Positions 35,986 through 48,537 are shown, numbered from the stretch's first letter. The stretch: DNA of 64,000 nucleotides from Phoronis australis (GCA_002633005.1 NMRA01000341.1:329474-393473), one strand, 5' to 3'. Notes: generated from the letters alone by a model not told the origin. Numbers and translations are program-made.

Positions 35986-37013
35986 TAAACAAAGCGGAAG
36001 CTGACATTGCGTGAGCTAAAAGGCCGGTCTTTCGAGTCCAATCTGGATATTAAATCTTAAGAATGTGTCGATATTTAACAACAGAGACGTAGAAAAATAC
36101 ATTAGAGAACAAGTTAATGCACCAAAGAGTTGTCTGACGAAAGGGTATAAATTTTTTCGGAAAACTAGGTTCGAATCATAAAAAGTAAATATGACCAAAT
36201 TGCGGCGATCGTAGTGTTACGGATTAGGTATTATTGTGAATGCAGGGTTACGTTTCTTCTTGTAAATTGATGATAATGCTTTCTACACGAACCAGGTCAT
36301 CTGCTCGTATTGTTGACGAGTTGAAGATATATTCGACAATGGTGGCTCATCACATTTTGTAGTAATGTGCAATTAGTCATATCTGCTTTAAAATTGTTTA
36401 TCAAGCATAGCCTATGTCCAGGTGACTGGGGGTAGGGACTACCGGGACTAATAGTTGATTTGTCACTGAACTGAAAGAATCATTGATGTTATTAAATTTA
36501 TTTTTCTTAAAATAAATAACCAGGCTGGTAATTGAAAATAAAAATTATTTGACCATCTAATTCTTCTTTCTTGGTTTTCTTTCGTCTATTTCATGTGTTA
36601 GGTTTTAAATAGTCAAACTGGACCAAGTTGAATTTCAAAATTAAATCACCTAATTCGTTCGTCCAAAGCATAATCTCGTTTTAGAGCTCAATTTCGGTTA
36701 AGTGGACAGAGCAAGCATAGTTATCATGTTTCTTCAGAGGCCTCGTTATCCGAGGCGAAAGGTGCCTATGCCTTCTGAGAGAAGAATTTTTTCGCCGAGT
36801 GAGTGGAAAAATCTACCTCCCGAGGCACCATCAATAGCACCCCGCCCAGTTGCAAGTTCTCATAGGCTCTGTCTTAAGTACAATTTTGTGCTTTTTCAAA
36901 TTGCCACCTGTGTGATTAGGTGATTTGAACTTAGAAGAGAAATTTTCAAACACTAGGGGAATTTTTAGGTCTCGTTGGGTGATTTTTGAATATTTTTGAG
37001 AGGGGAATAAGCA

Positions 37014-37069
37014 CGATATTCAGCCCCAAAATCGAGGCCTCAATCCCTCGATTTTGGGGCTGAATATCG
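37014..37069. repeat. Perfect 24-bp-stem hairpin
   Basis: CGATATTCAGCCCCAAAA plus TCGAGG, then an 8-base loop (37038-37045), then the exact complement. There are no mismatches in the stem. Confidence 0.92.
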
Positions 37070-37149
37070 AACTGTCCTTTTTGGAAAGCAAAATGAATCA
37101 TGTTTTGACCCGTAGTCATAAAAACACAACTTGGCAGGCCGCAACCTTC

Positions 37150-37385
37150 ACCGGTCGTTGCTATGATGCTCGGCAACCGAGATATGCGACAAAATATGAT
37201 CTAATTTTTCGAAAACATTGATAAATTTTAAACGGACTAATTTTCCTTCGTTGCGGCATATGGCAACGACCCAACGCTTCCGAATCTCAACGTCTTTAGG
37301 GATTGTAAAACAGTCAGTTGAATGTTCTAGCCGTTCAAGCAAAGTGGAATACAACTATGCCGATAGACCAACAGAACTACCGTAG
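37150..37385 (-). pseudogene. Degenerate THAP-domain fragment
   Basis: On the minus strand one frame reads SCIPLCLNG (the C-x3-C start of a THAP finger) and meets a stop. A second frame then continues with CFTIPKDVEIRKRWVVAI and RNEG, which has the FxxPxD..RxxW spacing of a THAP domain. The two halves are in different frames and the C-terminal C..H pair is not recognisable, so this reads as a frameshifted relic. Family membership is inferred from spacing only. Confidence 0.4.
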
Positions 37386-37469
37386 CGAGCTACTGTACGT
37401 TTTGGAACGCGCCTCCTGTCGGCGTGAATTGGGTCTATAACCATCTCGCCCCTACTGTACGACGTAATA

Positions 37470-38003
37470 CTAGACATAAGGCTTGCACAATGTACAGACG
37501 GTTGTCAATGCATCTTCAACTAACAAAACTGTTTGAATCTTTTCGGAAGGAAAATTTCCTGAGCCGAGATTGTTGAGCACACATGTATTGAGAGTGATAC
37601 TGTAGTCACCTTTTAAAAGTTGTTTGAAACAATGCCCATTAAATCTGAGAGTACGAGTCTGAAGCTCTGAACCCCCAAGTCGAGGGATAAGAATGCAACA
37701 CTTTCTCAGTTGTGTCTCACTCTGTATATAGTATCCGGCAGGGGCCTCTTCATGTTTGTAACTTTTCACGACAATAGTTTTCCCGCAAGTTGTTTTAGAT
37801 TGGTCTCCTCTGACGATGTGTCCGATCGAAGACCCAAAAATATATATAAAAACTATGTGTTCATGTTTAAATTTCATTTTCATTTTTGTAATGAATATTG
37901 CACTGTGGGCCTTTTTGTCGTACAGCAGCGGTGTGCGTAGGCGTAACTCCAAACTTTTTAGGAGAGGACTCCCGGCGAGGAAGCTGGAACCAGCAGAAGA
38001 CAC
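37470..38003 (-). CDS. Candidate open reading frame or terminal exon, unknown function
   Basis: This is the longest gap-free frame in the window (177 codons). The downstream two thirds has a balanced composition (for example GYYIQSETQLRKCCIL and GDYSITLNTCVLNNL). It is preceded on the minus strand by a possible acceptor, CATCGTCAG, near 37813. That would make 37470-37812 a last exon. I recognise no family, and no partner exons are visible, so chance or a decayed transposon gene is equally possible. Confidence 0.25.
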   Translation of the reverse strand: MSSAGSSFLAGSPLLKSLELRLRTPLLYDKKAHSAIFITKMKMKFKHEHIVFIYIFGSSIGHIVRGDQSKTTCGKTIVVKSYKHEEAPAGYYIQSETQLRKCCILIPRLGGSELQTRTLRFNGHCFKQLLKGDYSITLNTCVLNNLGSGNFPSEKIQTVLLVEDALTTVCTLCKPYV

Positions 38004-38269
38004 TGTTCAGCAACGTTTGCATTAAGGGACTCTAAACATTAACAGTTTGTCCTCTTTCACAATTCACTGCCTAGTTACACGAGAATGTACAACTGAACGC
38101 GTGAACGTTTTACATTAGGAAGCTACACTTATGGATGAGGTCAAAATAGAATTACCGAATGAAGGTAAAGTACTTACGATGCCTTCGTGAAGCTTCAGAG
38201 CCAACTGACTAATTCACGAAATGTTCTTTTAAGGACATTATCATTTTTACTTCCGAAAAAACGCAATAA

Positions 38270-38530
38270 TTTTGGAATTATTGTTGAATGGGATAGTTAT
38301 TAGCTTTGACCAGATCTACAAAATGATAAAATTTGCAGCGGTTTTGTGGTCTTACTATAAATCGTTAATTCTCGCCGATGTCTGCCAGGCATTTCTTGAA
38401 ATCAAGGCTGGTGACTTACGCAATCAAAATAGGCTGCCAAATACTGCGAAGCAAGTTAGCCAGCAGAGCGTTTGCGTGCATCGCGAGTTTCTGGAAGGAG
38501 ATGCTGATCTCAAAAATATATTTTCTTGCC
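38270..38530. repeat. Dispersed repeat, copy 2
   Basis: It shares ordered words with 3830-4065, including TTTGGAATTATTGTTG and ATTCTCGCCGATGTCTGCC. Confidence 0.5.
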
Positions 38531-38539
38531 AATATTTCC

Positions 38540-40016
38540 ACTAAGTTAATGCACTGCTAATGGTCATCTATCTAAGTATGCACACTAGCCTGGTACCAAA
38601 TGTGTTTGTAAACGCTCGGCTCCACCTTTATATAACGCTGTAAATGGATAGAACTCACAATATCAAGATCGTGAATTCTGATAAAATCGTGTCTAGATTC
38701 ATTATTCCAAACAATTCAGAACCAATGTATTAGTATTAGCAGCTTTAAAGGTAAACATTTGTCTTCAACAGCCGACGGACAAACATGAACTCATGAAGAG
38801 CACTGTCAAAAATCAACAACAAACGTGTTAATCTTTTTGAAAATGAACACGAACTCATATTTTAGGTTATCAAGAAGGGGACAACAACAACTAAGTCGTG
38901 TATGTGTAATGTGAACGACGAGTACATGTCACCGTGTATGGTTAAAATAGGTTGGGTATTAGTGCCGGGCCAAAACCTTATTAACAAATCTTTCTAGTAA
39001 CTGAATGTGACATTTGAAAACTAAAACGTGAAATCTGACACCGGCCTGTGTTTACTAACTATCCGAAATGCTATCAAGAGTGGTCCTAAATCCTTGCCTC
39101 CAGCTACAACAGCGCAATATGTGTCTTGAAACGATCGATGTTTAAAAAATTAACCTCTGTCGACGACCTGTATAATTCCCCCTAGTGACGTAGGCCTATA
39201 GTTCGTTGACAGTGCGTGTTTTTGAAACCTCATTTGATAAAATCTTCGTACACGCACCTGGGAAGTTGTGCTGAGGAATAAGTAAGGATCGTAGGCGTAA
39301 ATTCATACTCTTAAGATATCATAACAAAATACCTTTTTGAGCCGTTCGCTTTTATTGTTTGACCAGTGACACGTGAATTGTACTATAGGTCGGCTAGGTG
39401 TCACGGTCAACGGCCAACTTGAACGTAGCCGATGAATACAACACAGGCCATAGCGAAACAGTGACTACACCGTTGCATGAAGGTATAACGGAGGACGAAG
39501 AAACAGTCACCAGTGACCGGTAACAGTTTTCCTAGTATTAGTGTCACTAGACGTCTGTTAGAGAAAGAGAAATTCAGCATGCCGAAAAAGGTAGGTTACC
39601 TGCGAGTCAGGTGTGTTGGCCTAGTATGCGTTGCATGCTGTTTGGGTTGAATACGTATTGAGGGCAATGTCAGCATTCATCAAGGTAAATATCACAATTA
39701 TTGAATTTGCTCCGGTTAATTTGGAACGAACAGCAAAAGCCATGACAATCCCTTTAGTATCTGCCTCTACTAACTCCAAAGATTTGTGCCGGCCGGATCC
39801 CGTGGTGGGACGTGAACGAGAACCATGGCGAGTCAGTCGGGCGGCCGGCAAGGGCATTACTGATGTAGTCTATACTGACGTACCCACTTGCTCAGGCATT
39901 GGGAACTGCATAAACGTAGCCGTTCATATTGCACGAAAATCGTAGTCAAATTATCAAAATCGATCACTTGTGGCATAGCGCGAGCCCGTGGACTCATGGA
40001 CTCGAAAGCCTTGATC
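38540..40016. other. Non-coding stretch, nothing recognised
   Basis: Short chance frames only. Confidence 0.4.
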
Positions 40017-40090
40017 AAATATTGCCTCATTGATGAAAAGAAATTTGTTTATCAAATATTGCCTCATTGATGAAAAGAAATTTGTTTATC
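40017..40090. repeat. Perfect 37-base tandem duplication
   Basis: The unit beginning AAATATTGCCTCATTGATG occurs twice with no differences (40017-40053 and 40054-40090), implying a recent duplication or an assembly artefact. Confidence 0.95.
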
Positions 40091-40199
40091 TCTCTTCCAC
40101 AAAGCCGTCTTGAGAATGCTATAGGTCCCCAGTCAAAACTGCACCAGGCTCTTCCCAAACACACCTGCTCTTAGCAATTAATTACTCTGTTGGCTAAAA

Positions 40200-40290
40200 G
40201 ACGAAAATCGAATTAGGCCTTTTACTCTCATAAAATCATTCTCATGGTATTCCTTACCAAGACAGAAATCGATTTCCATTTCCAAAAAGC
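40200..40290. repeat. Dispersed repeat family, copy 2
   Basis: It matches 11600-11710 (CGAAAATCGAATTAGGCC) and 54980-55085. Confidence 0.5.
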
Positions 40291-40537
40291 GTACATCAAA
40301 ATCACTTAACCACTCAAGAAAACGCTTTACGGTTCGAATGGATATAGCTAAACCTAAAATGGCGGATTCGAAAACGGCGGACGCCGTGTGTTACCTGTGA
40401 CTTGAGTTATTGGCTCATTTGGCAATAATTCAAGATCGGGTATAAGGACGTTAATGTGTTTTAATCCAAAGCGCTTCGGTTGTGTATTTAACATCGACTG
40501 CTAAACAGCAGCGAGATACAGCTTTACTGCAAATTCA

Positions 40538-40601
40538 CGGTGTCACCAAATTAACCGTGTCACCAAGTAACGGTGTCACCAAACTAACGGTGTCACCAAA
40601 A
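40538..40601. repeat. GGTGTCACCAAA minisatellite
   Basis: Four units of 14-20 bases around GTGTCACCAA. Confidence 0.85.
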
Positions 40602-40739
40602 ATTAATGCTGTATTTCATCCTGTAATTAGTTCGATCGAACTCAAAGATCGAATTTCCATAAAATCGGTCTCAAGATATCAATCTTTTCTGTCCGTGATA
40701 GTATTCCGTTTCCGTTACCAACCAGATATAAAATAATAT

Positions 40740-43700
40740 GGGGTACAATTCTATAGTTTGCTACATTACGCTGAACATGCGTCGCATTTTTTCATTTTGG
40801 CTTGGTATGAATATCACTCCAGATTTGGACCCCTACAACATACACCCCCTACTGTGACTGCCAAGTCCGGGGGGTTACATGCCCCATTATGCTGTGGAGG
40901 TAGTTTCAGCCTTGAAAACGAGCGTTCATCTTCGCGGTTTGTCACCATCATGCACAAAAGCATTCGGTGTACATTTTTAACATTTGGAAATGCAAATTTT
41001 AAAGTTGTCAGACATTATTTTTTGTACAGTCCATAAATAGGGTATCAAAGTTACCAACAAGGACTACAGCCTTACACCACGAGATGCCAGCATTCTTAAT
41101 GACACACAGTACACGTACTATTATGGTTTCGACAGGAGGGCATATTTATGTATCCAGATACTTACACAATGTGTTCACACTTCTTGTTTAGCTCTGCAGA
41201 ATGAAATTCCTGATGAGTGAGGAAATTTGTGCGGTTTTGCCAGTTTTGAGATTTAAGGTAAAATATATAACATGGAGGAATGTTTCCATCTTGAACTTTT
41301 CGCTTTCTACTAAAAAACTCAGGACTTGTGGTTTGACTTAGGCATAATCTCATGAAATCGTTTCCCTTCAAAACAGATATCAGCTTGGTTTTCATTCACT
41401 GTTTTGACTTCTCACAAAAATATAGTTAAAACCAACTAAACACACAACAAGTTTGGTCGCCTTCTCAAGCCTACATTAGGAGCGCCGGTATCAGCAACAG
41501 GAGGAACAAATTATTCATTTGTTGGAAAGAAAAGTTACACGCATTAGCGCGAAAAAATTGCACACTGCATTTGAGCAAACATTTTAACTTCTCGAAGACA
41601 CTTTGATCGAGGCAAATTTAAAGTAAGAAATGACGCAAAGAAAGTATTCTAAACACTGCGATAAATTCGCGTGGGATATGACTGCAGCAGCGGGTGGGAC
41701 CCTCTTTTGTGCCAGTGCGACCCCTTACAGATTGCTCAATGATCAATCCGGCGCTAGGCCTGTAACATTGTACCTTTAAAACTTTTACTTTAAAAATAGA
41801 TCGGCGTAAACTGCTTCCCATAGGCGCGGAGCCCCCAGGCTATTGCCTATAGCGTGCCTTGTGGTAAATACGATCCTGCATGATGTTTATTGCATACCAG
41901 TTTGATTCACCACAATTGGCAAATGAAACATGCTTATTTTTGAGAATAGTCAGCCTGCTTGGTAAATTGTGTGGATGTTCATGATTGTATTAGATAAAGG
42001 GTATCGCTTTATTGGCAATTTAGAAACTGAACAAATTTAGCCCTTTTGTTTCGCGGCATGTACGTCATTTCATTTCATATCCGCTAATCAGGTCTCGGAT
42101 CTGTTCAGCACCTTAATTGACAGCGCTAATGTCATATCAGAAGGCAAAACTCTTCTCAGTTGTAATGAGATTGCACACCCACGGACGAGGCAAAATTTCC
42201 GTTCATGACGTAGAATAATTGGCAAATAATATGGGATCTTACACTATATGAACAGTTTTTACAATGATTTAAAAACATACTTTTACTGAAACTATTTAAT
42301 GTAGTATCATTTGGTCAAATATGAGAAAAAATGTCGTGCAGTTAAAAATACATGGAACGCGTAAGCTCGTCAAAAATATTTTTTAAACAATTCCTGACGA
42401 AAGCACCATATCGCAACTTCTACTACAGAGTTATTCATTTTGAGGAAATTTCCACCAAAATCATATTCAAAATTTACGATTTTTGAAATACACACAAAGG
42501 AAAAACTCTCTAATCACCACAGAGTTTCTAATCTAGCTCCCACTAATATGAGAAATGCGCGCATGCGCTCACAGTTATTTGACAAATAGCAGACAGATGA
42601 TCATGTGTGATCGTACTCCGAATAAAGGCCTGTGAAGCAAGAAATTTTCCAAAAGGAATTGCACTTTAGAATATATTTGAATACTACGATATATGTACAT
42701 TTATTACCAATTTTAAACAGTTAGGACTTACGTCGGACTGGCTGTTGCTTGATGTCGCCACTGATTTGTTTACATCAAAGGCCAAAGTTCACATTTTCCA
42801 TTATAGGGAAATTTGCTAGCTACGTCTACCAAATAAGGAGACGTGCTTTGCTTTTTGGGAGAAAAATCGACGAAGTGACCAGTGGTTGACAGGTCTTTTT
42901 TGACATTTGATACTAAACGAAAAATGCTTTGACATCAACAGAAAGAAATTCAAAAATGATTATGAACAATCCGTAAAAATACCAGACGTACAGGTTGAAT
43001 TCTGTTTCAGTGGCAGAAAACTACTTTGAATAATCCAATTTATTTTTTGCGCGTTCTAGGCCTCTTTTATTTTACCGAACGTTCTCCGGTCAATTCTTCA
43101 AAGCCCGAAGCTGTTGTGGTAAAAATGTTCAAGGGCGCATACTTTTTATTTTTTTATAACGATTATTTGATACAAATAGTATGTCAGCTTTGTGCTCCCT
43201 AATGGAAACTGTATTTGTAATCCTAAAGTGAGTCACCGTATTGATATGCCACCCGCCACAAATTCAGTCGTATAATAGCAAGAACCCCTGTGCCAAATAA
43301 CTCCTTTATAAAAGATCCCCCGCTTGGGCGAAAACGCTGCTGAAATTTAAAGCTAATTCTTCCAAAGAATATGCCAATTGTTGAATAAATATGCGGATGT
43401 CATACAATAAACGGCGCCTGATAAAACTTTATGAGGAGCAGTGTGAGTCGGAATTTGAGCAGATTTCAGCACAAATAAAAAAAATTTCGTTCACCTAAAG
43501 CACGTTCAGTCTTGTTTCTTTTTGTAGTAGTACTTTTTTCATGATTCTCACTGGTTACGTTGGGTTAGATGGGGGAGGGGAGGTTCTGGCGGTTTAACCC
43601 TTCAAAATGACAGTATACAAGATCCGAACGGGCAAATTCCAAACTGTTCTGTGAAATCAAGATCTTATCTCATTGTAGAGGTTTGTGTGCTCGAGTATAT

Positions 43701-44035
43701 CATGATTTACGCAGAAGAGACATGGTACAAGTTCAGACTAGATAACCCATAGATTCGAGGTAGGGTCTCGAGCTCGAAATAGAGAGTCGAGTTCTGATAC
43801 AAAATTCATATAGCTTATACCGAGGTCAGTGCTAAGTAAAATTTTATGCAATGTAGAAACCTATTATAATCTGAAAAGGACGCCATACCACTGTTTTGGG
43901 TTCTTTCTTATTTTTTGAAATTGCGTGCCAATTAAGATGCCTTCAACGTGTGTGTTTCTCTCAGCCAGCACACGTGACGCTGTGGTCAGCAAATGCTCAA
44001 ACGTAATGTAGGCCATTGACCCATACTGAAGGTAC
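40740..44035. other. Non-coding stretch, no supported gene
   Basis: The frames near 40758-41150 have a possible acceptor (TTTTGTACAG near 41029) but no continuation. The remainder is AT-rich with no repeat recognised. Confidence 0.35.
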
Positions 44036-44045
44036 ATGCTCATCT

Positions 44046-44597
44046 CTCGCTGGTTCCCTGCGTGCCGCTAAGTGGTGGATAGCCAGCACGCAAGTATCAC
44101 TTAGTTTTCCTCGGGAATTGATTTTACACCGGGGTTTCTATTTCGCTAGTCGAATTCTCAATAGGCAGCGCTTTACGCAAATAAACTAGCATGACTGATG
44201 AACTGAAGTGCAAATTGGTGGTTAAAATTTATGTTCAGGAAATATGAATCCTAAAAATTGTGGTTGAGCCTCTTCGGAGTGAATCTTTCTACTGTCGATG
44301 ACTTTTGTTTACGATACTGTCCTGTATTCATACAGTATGAATATCACACCGATAAACCGGCCAGATATGTGTTTATTGTACATGTATGTGCTTCAAGCAC
44401 GCGGCTATTAAACATCACTGCAGAAGCGAGTTGCTCCGACGACACTTGCATGACAAGGCTAAAATCGTTCACAGTCCGCCATTTTTTCAGAGTGTTGTAA
44501 AGCTAACCAATGACTGTTGAGGTTACATCAACAACACTAAAGCGCGTGCCACTGCGTGATACTTGCGTACTGGCTGGGCAAGTAGGGAACCAGCGAG
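44046..44597 (+). mobile_element. Mutator-type MITE, copy 1
   Basis: The inverted ends are CTCGCTGGTTCCCTGCGTG and GGGAACCAGCGAG. A perfect 10-bp duplication, ATGCTCATCT, lies at 44036-44045 and 44598-44607. Confidence 0.88.
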
Positions 44598-44631
44598 ATG
44601 CTCATCTAGGCCCGTTTTTTTGCCAAGAGCA

Positions 44632-44787
44632 GTGATGTGTGTTATGGGCCTACATGTTCCGAACAGTAAAGCGCGGCGAAGAAATGGAACAATATTTCAA
44701 AGGTTTCCAAATGACTCTGGAGTACTTCGACACTGGCTAGAACATCCCCCCAAATATGTTGCAAAAACTGTGTATCTCCTCGATTGA
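44632..44787 (+). pseudogene. THAP-like fragment between two Mutator-type MITEs
   Basis: The frame reads VMCVMGLHVPNSKARR and then NGTIFQRFPNDSGVLRHWLE before a stop at 44785. The FxRFPxD...W spacing is THAP-like, but the second zinc cysteine is replaced and the domain is cut short. It sits in the 190 bases between the MITEs at 44046-44597 and 44810-45410, so it belongs to the pre-insertion locus. Confidence 0.3.
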
Positions 44788-44809
44788 TGGCGCTGTGAAC
44801 ATGACCTAT

Positions 44810-45410
44810 CTCGCTGGTTTCCTGCGTGTCCGCTAGGAGGTAAAGAACAGGCGGGTATCATCTAATTTTCATCCGGAATTTTTTTTTACACCAGCGTTTC
44901 TGATTGCCTGGTCAAATTCTCAACAGCTGGCGCTTTTCGCAAACAAACTGGTATCACTGATGGAGGAAGTGTATAATGTGGATGTAGTTTGGGGTCTGTT
45001 GTACGGACAAATCGGTGCTTATTTCATGTACAAGAAATGTGAATCGAAGTTGTGGTTGTGCCTTTTCGGAGTGCATTTTTCTACTGTCGCTGTCTTTTGT
45101 TTATGTTGTTGTCCCATAGTGTATTCACACAGTATGAATAACCGTTGACACCGGTTAATTCGGCCAGATGTGTGTGCATTGTATGGGCTTCAAGCACAGG
45201 CCTATTAAACATTACTGCAGAAACGAAATATTTGCTGTCACGTCAATTGCATAACAAGGCTAAAAGTCATTCAAAGTCCATCCTTTTCTTTCTTTGTTGT
45301 AAAGCTAAACAATGACTGCCGAGGTTACATCAACCAGTGATAAAACGCGTTCTACTGAATGATACCTGCGTGTTCTCTACCCCCTAGCGGACACGCAAGA
45401 AACCAGCGAA
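44810..45410 (+). mobile_element. Mutator-type MITE, copy 2
   Basis: Inverted ends of about 60 bases: CTCGCTGGTTTCCTGCGTG and the complement ending AACCAGCGAA. CATGACCTAT and CATGACCGAT flank it (10 bases, one mismatch). It shares its interior with copies at 44046 and 16363. Confidence 0.88.
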
Positions 45411-45419
45411 CATGACCGA

Positions 45420-45720
45420 TTGGAACAGGTAGTGCGTGTAGTCGTGGATTTTGACAACAATGTCGTTTTCACAGAGTCGATTGTGAATACTGGCGTCTTT
45501 GAAGTAGAACTTACTATAATTGTGAAATCACCGTTCAGTGGCACCTCTGCTGACTTATTACGCAAGTTTTTGTGCCCTGCCGGGGAAGGGGGGGGGGGGA
45601 AGTGGTGGGGGGAAGGGCAGGGCAAGTACGATTACCTGTTGCGTTTACTTCTACGAAAATGTATTGGGTACTCATGCAAGTTTTGTGGCTCAACGTCGTA
45701 TATGAATACTTGTGACGTTT
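45420..45720 (+). other. Unassigned open stretch next to MITE copy 2
   Basis: A frame with VRVVVDFDNNVVFTE and VFEVELTIIVK looks protein-like before it enters a G-rich tract. There is no family match. It may be a relic of the locus the MITE hit. Confidence 0.15.
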
Positions 45721-46505
45721 AAATGCGAGATGTCCTGAGTGTTTTTTCTCAAAACGACGGTTTTCCTCATTCCATTTAATCAATTACGTACGGAAGGATT
45801 CATTCGGTGAAGAGATCCACTAAAAAGTTCATTTTTGCAACAGAGCTTCAGATGCATGATCATGAGTTTTAAATTTAAATTTATAGGGTTAGAACTACTG
45901 CGATTCAAATGATTGTCATTAGATTTTCAATTCAACAAATAGGTTTTAACCCCCGTCCTGCAAAAGATTTATGCCCCGGGAAACAACTTCATCAGTATAC
46001 AGGGTGAAATTTAATCATAGTTCCTAAGCAATTTTGTTCCTTGGGTTCCTTTAATCTAATTTTAATGCTAAGCTTGAGTATCAAAAAGGTAAATACCCTC
46101 ATTTTACCAGCAACTTACGCAAACTTGTCAAAAAATGAGTACTCCCAGTGTCTCATGGCTACTGCGTCTTATACTTCTTATAGGCTGAATGCAAGTATCG
46201 CTGATCTCGCTGTATGTGTTTACTCCTGTTAACCTTTGAATGTTTATAAATAGCAAATCCCCTAGGTAGGCACTTAGTAGATAAATCTATCCATGTTTAC
46301 GTATAGGAAGACATATCGCGTGATCAGTTATTTCGATGTAATAACTTTATAAATATCAAGCTCCGGGCAGTTAGTTTTCGGTCGTTTTTGAAATTCCAAA
46401 CTCCAACATTTACCACTTGCATATACATGTACATGTACGCTCTTTGACACTACCCCTACCATAAAATGCGAAAAATTATACCTTGTCAATAACAACGTTT
46501 GGAAT

Positions 46506-46781
46506 TTACTGTAAAATAATTTTCCCGACGTTGCGGATCCGCCCGGCTCCTTCTTCTGGGGATTGATGACTGACCGATTCCCTCAAAAATTGCGTCGCCC
46601 TCTGCTGGTGGTCACAAACAACAACGGCAAGGCCCTGGCTGGACCATGAATCGGGAAACTTAAATTTCACACCTCCGTGTCTATTCAAAGAGGGATTCCT
46701 AGTTTTCACCCAAACAACCAATTTCACACCAGGATCAAACCATGAACTCTCTCTGCCGTGCACCCTCAGAACACCCTGCAA
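46506..46781 (-). CDS. Candidate exon-like open reading frame, unknown function
   Basis: The minus-strand frame contains SWFDPGVKLVVWVKTRNP and GVKFKFPDSWSSQGLAVV, which look protein-like, and ATTTGCAG precedes it as a possible acceptor near 46775. No known domain was identified. It abuts the left edge of the satellite block. Confidence 0.18.
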   Translation of the reverse strand: MQGVLRVHGRESSWFDPGVKLVVWVKTRNPSLNRHGGVKFKFPDSWSSQGLAVVVCDHQQRATQFLRESVSHQSPEEGAGRIRNVGKIILQ

Positions 46782-47339
46782 ATGTTCTTTTTCCGTACCG
46801 ACCGCCAGATTCTATGTCCGCATCTCTATAGAACGTGGTGGAGTTTACGCGGACATGGGGATTTGAACCGTTGTTCTGGTGTTTGCTGGTTCGGGACTGG
46901 AGTTCAAGGGATTACAGGTGGAAACGACAATAACGGACTCTGCGCGTGCGTATTACTGGAATTATTATGGGAAGTTACAGACAGCAACCCGTTTACCAAT
47001 ATGAAAAGGAATTCTTTAAAATTGTAGGAGAAATTACATATTAATTTTTTGATGACCTTTCCACTAATTGACCTCTTCCGGTGCATTATGAGCCCCGATG
47101 AGGGAGTAATTGTTAACTCGATTAAAAGTGTGATTAATGCTAATAATCAAAGATGTTTTACTTTAAGCACTTCAGAATACAAGATGAATGAAGTGGTCAA
47201 ACTTTCAGAAGAAAAATGCACCTAATGACCCCATGGGTGCACCAAATGACCTGAAAATTTAAAATTCAAACTCAATCGCACTTAGTAAACAGAAACGTAA
47301 TTTTGAAGTCTCTAGCTCAAAATTTTAGTTTGCACTCAG

Positions 47340-47352
47340 TGACCTTTGACCT
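47340..47352 (-). promoter_or_regulatory. Perfect DR1 nuclear-receptor site 1
   Basis: TGACCTTTGACCT, which is AGGTCAAAGGTCA on the minus strand, the consensus for RXR/HNF4/COUP-type receptors. Confidence 0.6.
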
Positions 47353-47771
47353 ATTTTTTCTGATTGGTTAGGCCTATTGCAAAGTAAAGGGGGTATTTAA
47401 TTAGCATGTTGACTTACACCAGTGTGCTGAAATTGAAAAGAATTCCTTAAAAAACGTAAGACATATAACATTTTGAACGTTAGATGACCTTTGCACTAAT
47501 TGACCTTATCCGGTGCGCTTTAAACATCTATAGGAGAATTATTGTAAAGCCCATGGAAAATGTGTTTAACGCTGAGAATCACAGTTGTCTAACGGTTAAC
47601 ACATCAGAATACTTGCTGATTGAAAAGGTCAAATTTTCAGAAGAAAAATGCACCTAATGACCCCATGTTTGCACTAAATGACCTGAAACTTTAGATTCCG
47701 AGTTGATTTACCTGTGGCAATCAGACCTGTCAATTTGAATTGTCTAGCTCAAAATTTTAGTTTGCACCTAA

Positions 47772-47784
47772 TGACCTTTGACCT
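47772..47784 (-). promoter_or_regulatory. Perfect DR1 nuclear-receptor site 2
   Basis: Same 13-base DR1 word, in the second sub-repeat of unit 1. Confidence 0.6.
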
Positions 47785-48537
47785 ATTTCACCTGATTGGA
47801 TGACCCGATTACTTAGAAAAGTAATTTTTTAAATTGTCATATTGACTTATACCTGCGCACTGAATTTGAAAAAGATAGCTTTGAAACTGAGGGAGGAGTA
47901 GCATTTTGAAAATTATATGACCTTTGCACCAAACGACCTTTTCCGGTGCAATATGGAATATGATTATATAACCAATTAAAATTTATATACTGTCAAAAGT
48001 CATATGCTGAATTTAAAGACCGTACCTGCACCCAATCTGGAGTTATTAAGCCTCAAAGTTGGTCAGAAGAAGAATAAGAATAAGAATAAGAATAAGAATA
48101 AGAACTAGAAAGATTATTGTCACGGCGTGACAATAATGGACTCTGCGCGTGCGTATTAAAGGAATTGTTATGGGAAGTTATTGACAGCAACCCGGTTACC
48201 AATATGAAAAGGAATTCTTTAAAATTGTAGGAGAAATTACATGTTAATATTTTGATGACCTTTCCACTAATTGACCTCTTCCGGTGCATTATGAACCCCG
48301 ATGAGGGAATAATTGTAAAACCAATTTAAAGTGTGGTTAATGCTCAGAATCACAGATGTTTTACTTTAAGCACTTCAGAATACAACATGAATGAATTGGT
48401 CAAACTTTCAGAAGAAAAATGCACCTAATGACCCCATGGGTGCACCAAATGACCCAAAAATTGAAAATTCAAACTCAATCGCATTTAGTAAACAGATATG
48501 TAATTTTGAAGTCTCTAGCTCAAAATTTTGCACTCAA

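Noticed and set aside
40758-41150. Frame followed by a strong-looking acceptor at 41029
   Set aside because: Neither frame continues into a donor or a known domain.
45423-45530. DFDNNVVFTE as a SEC14L GOLD exon
   Set aside because: Only FDN is shared with the GOLD strand. Spacing and neighbours do not match.
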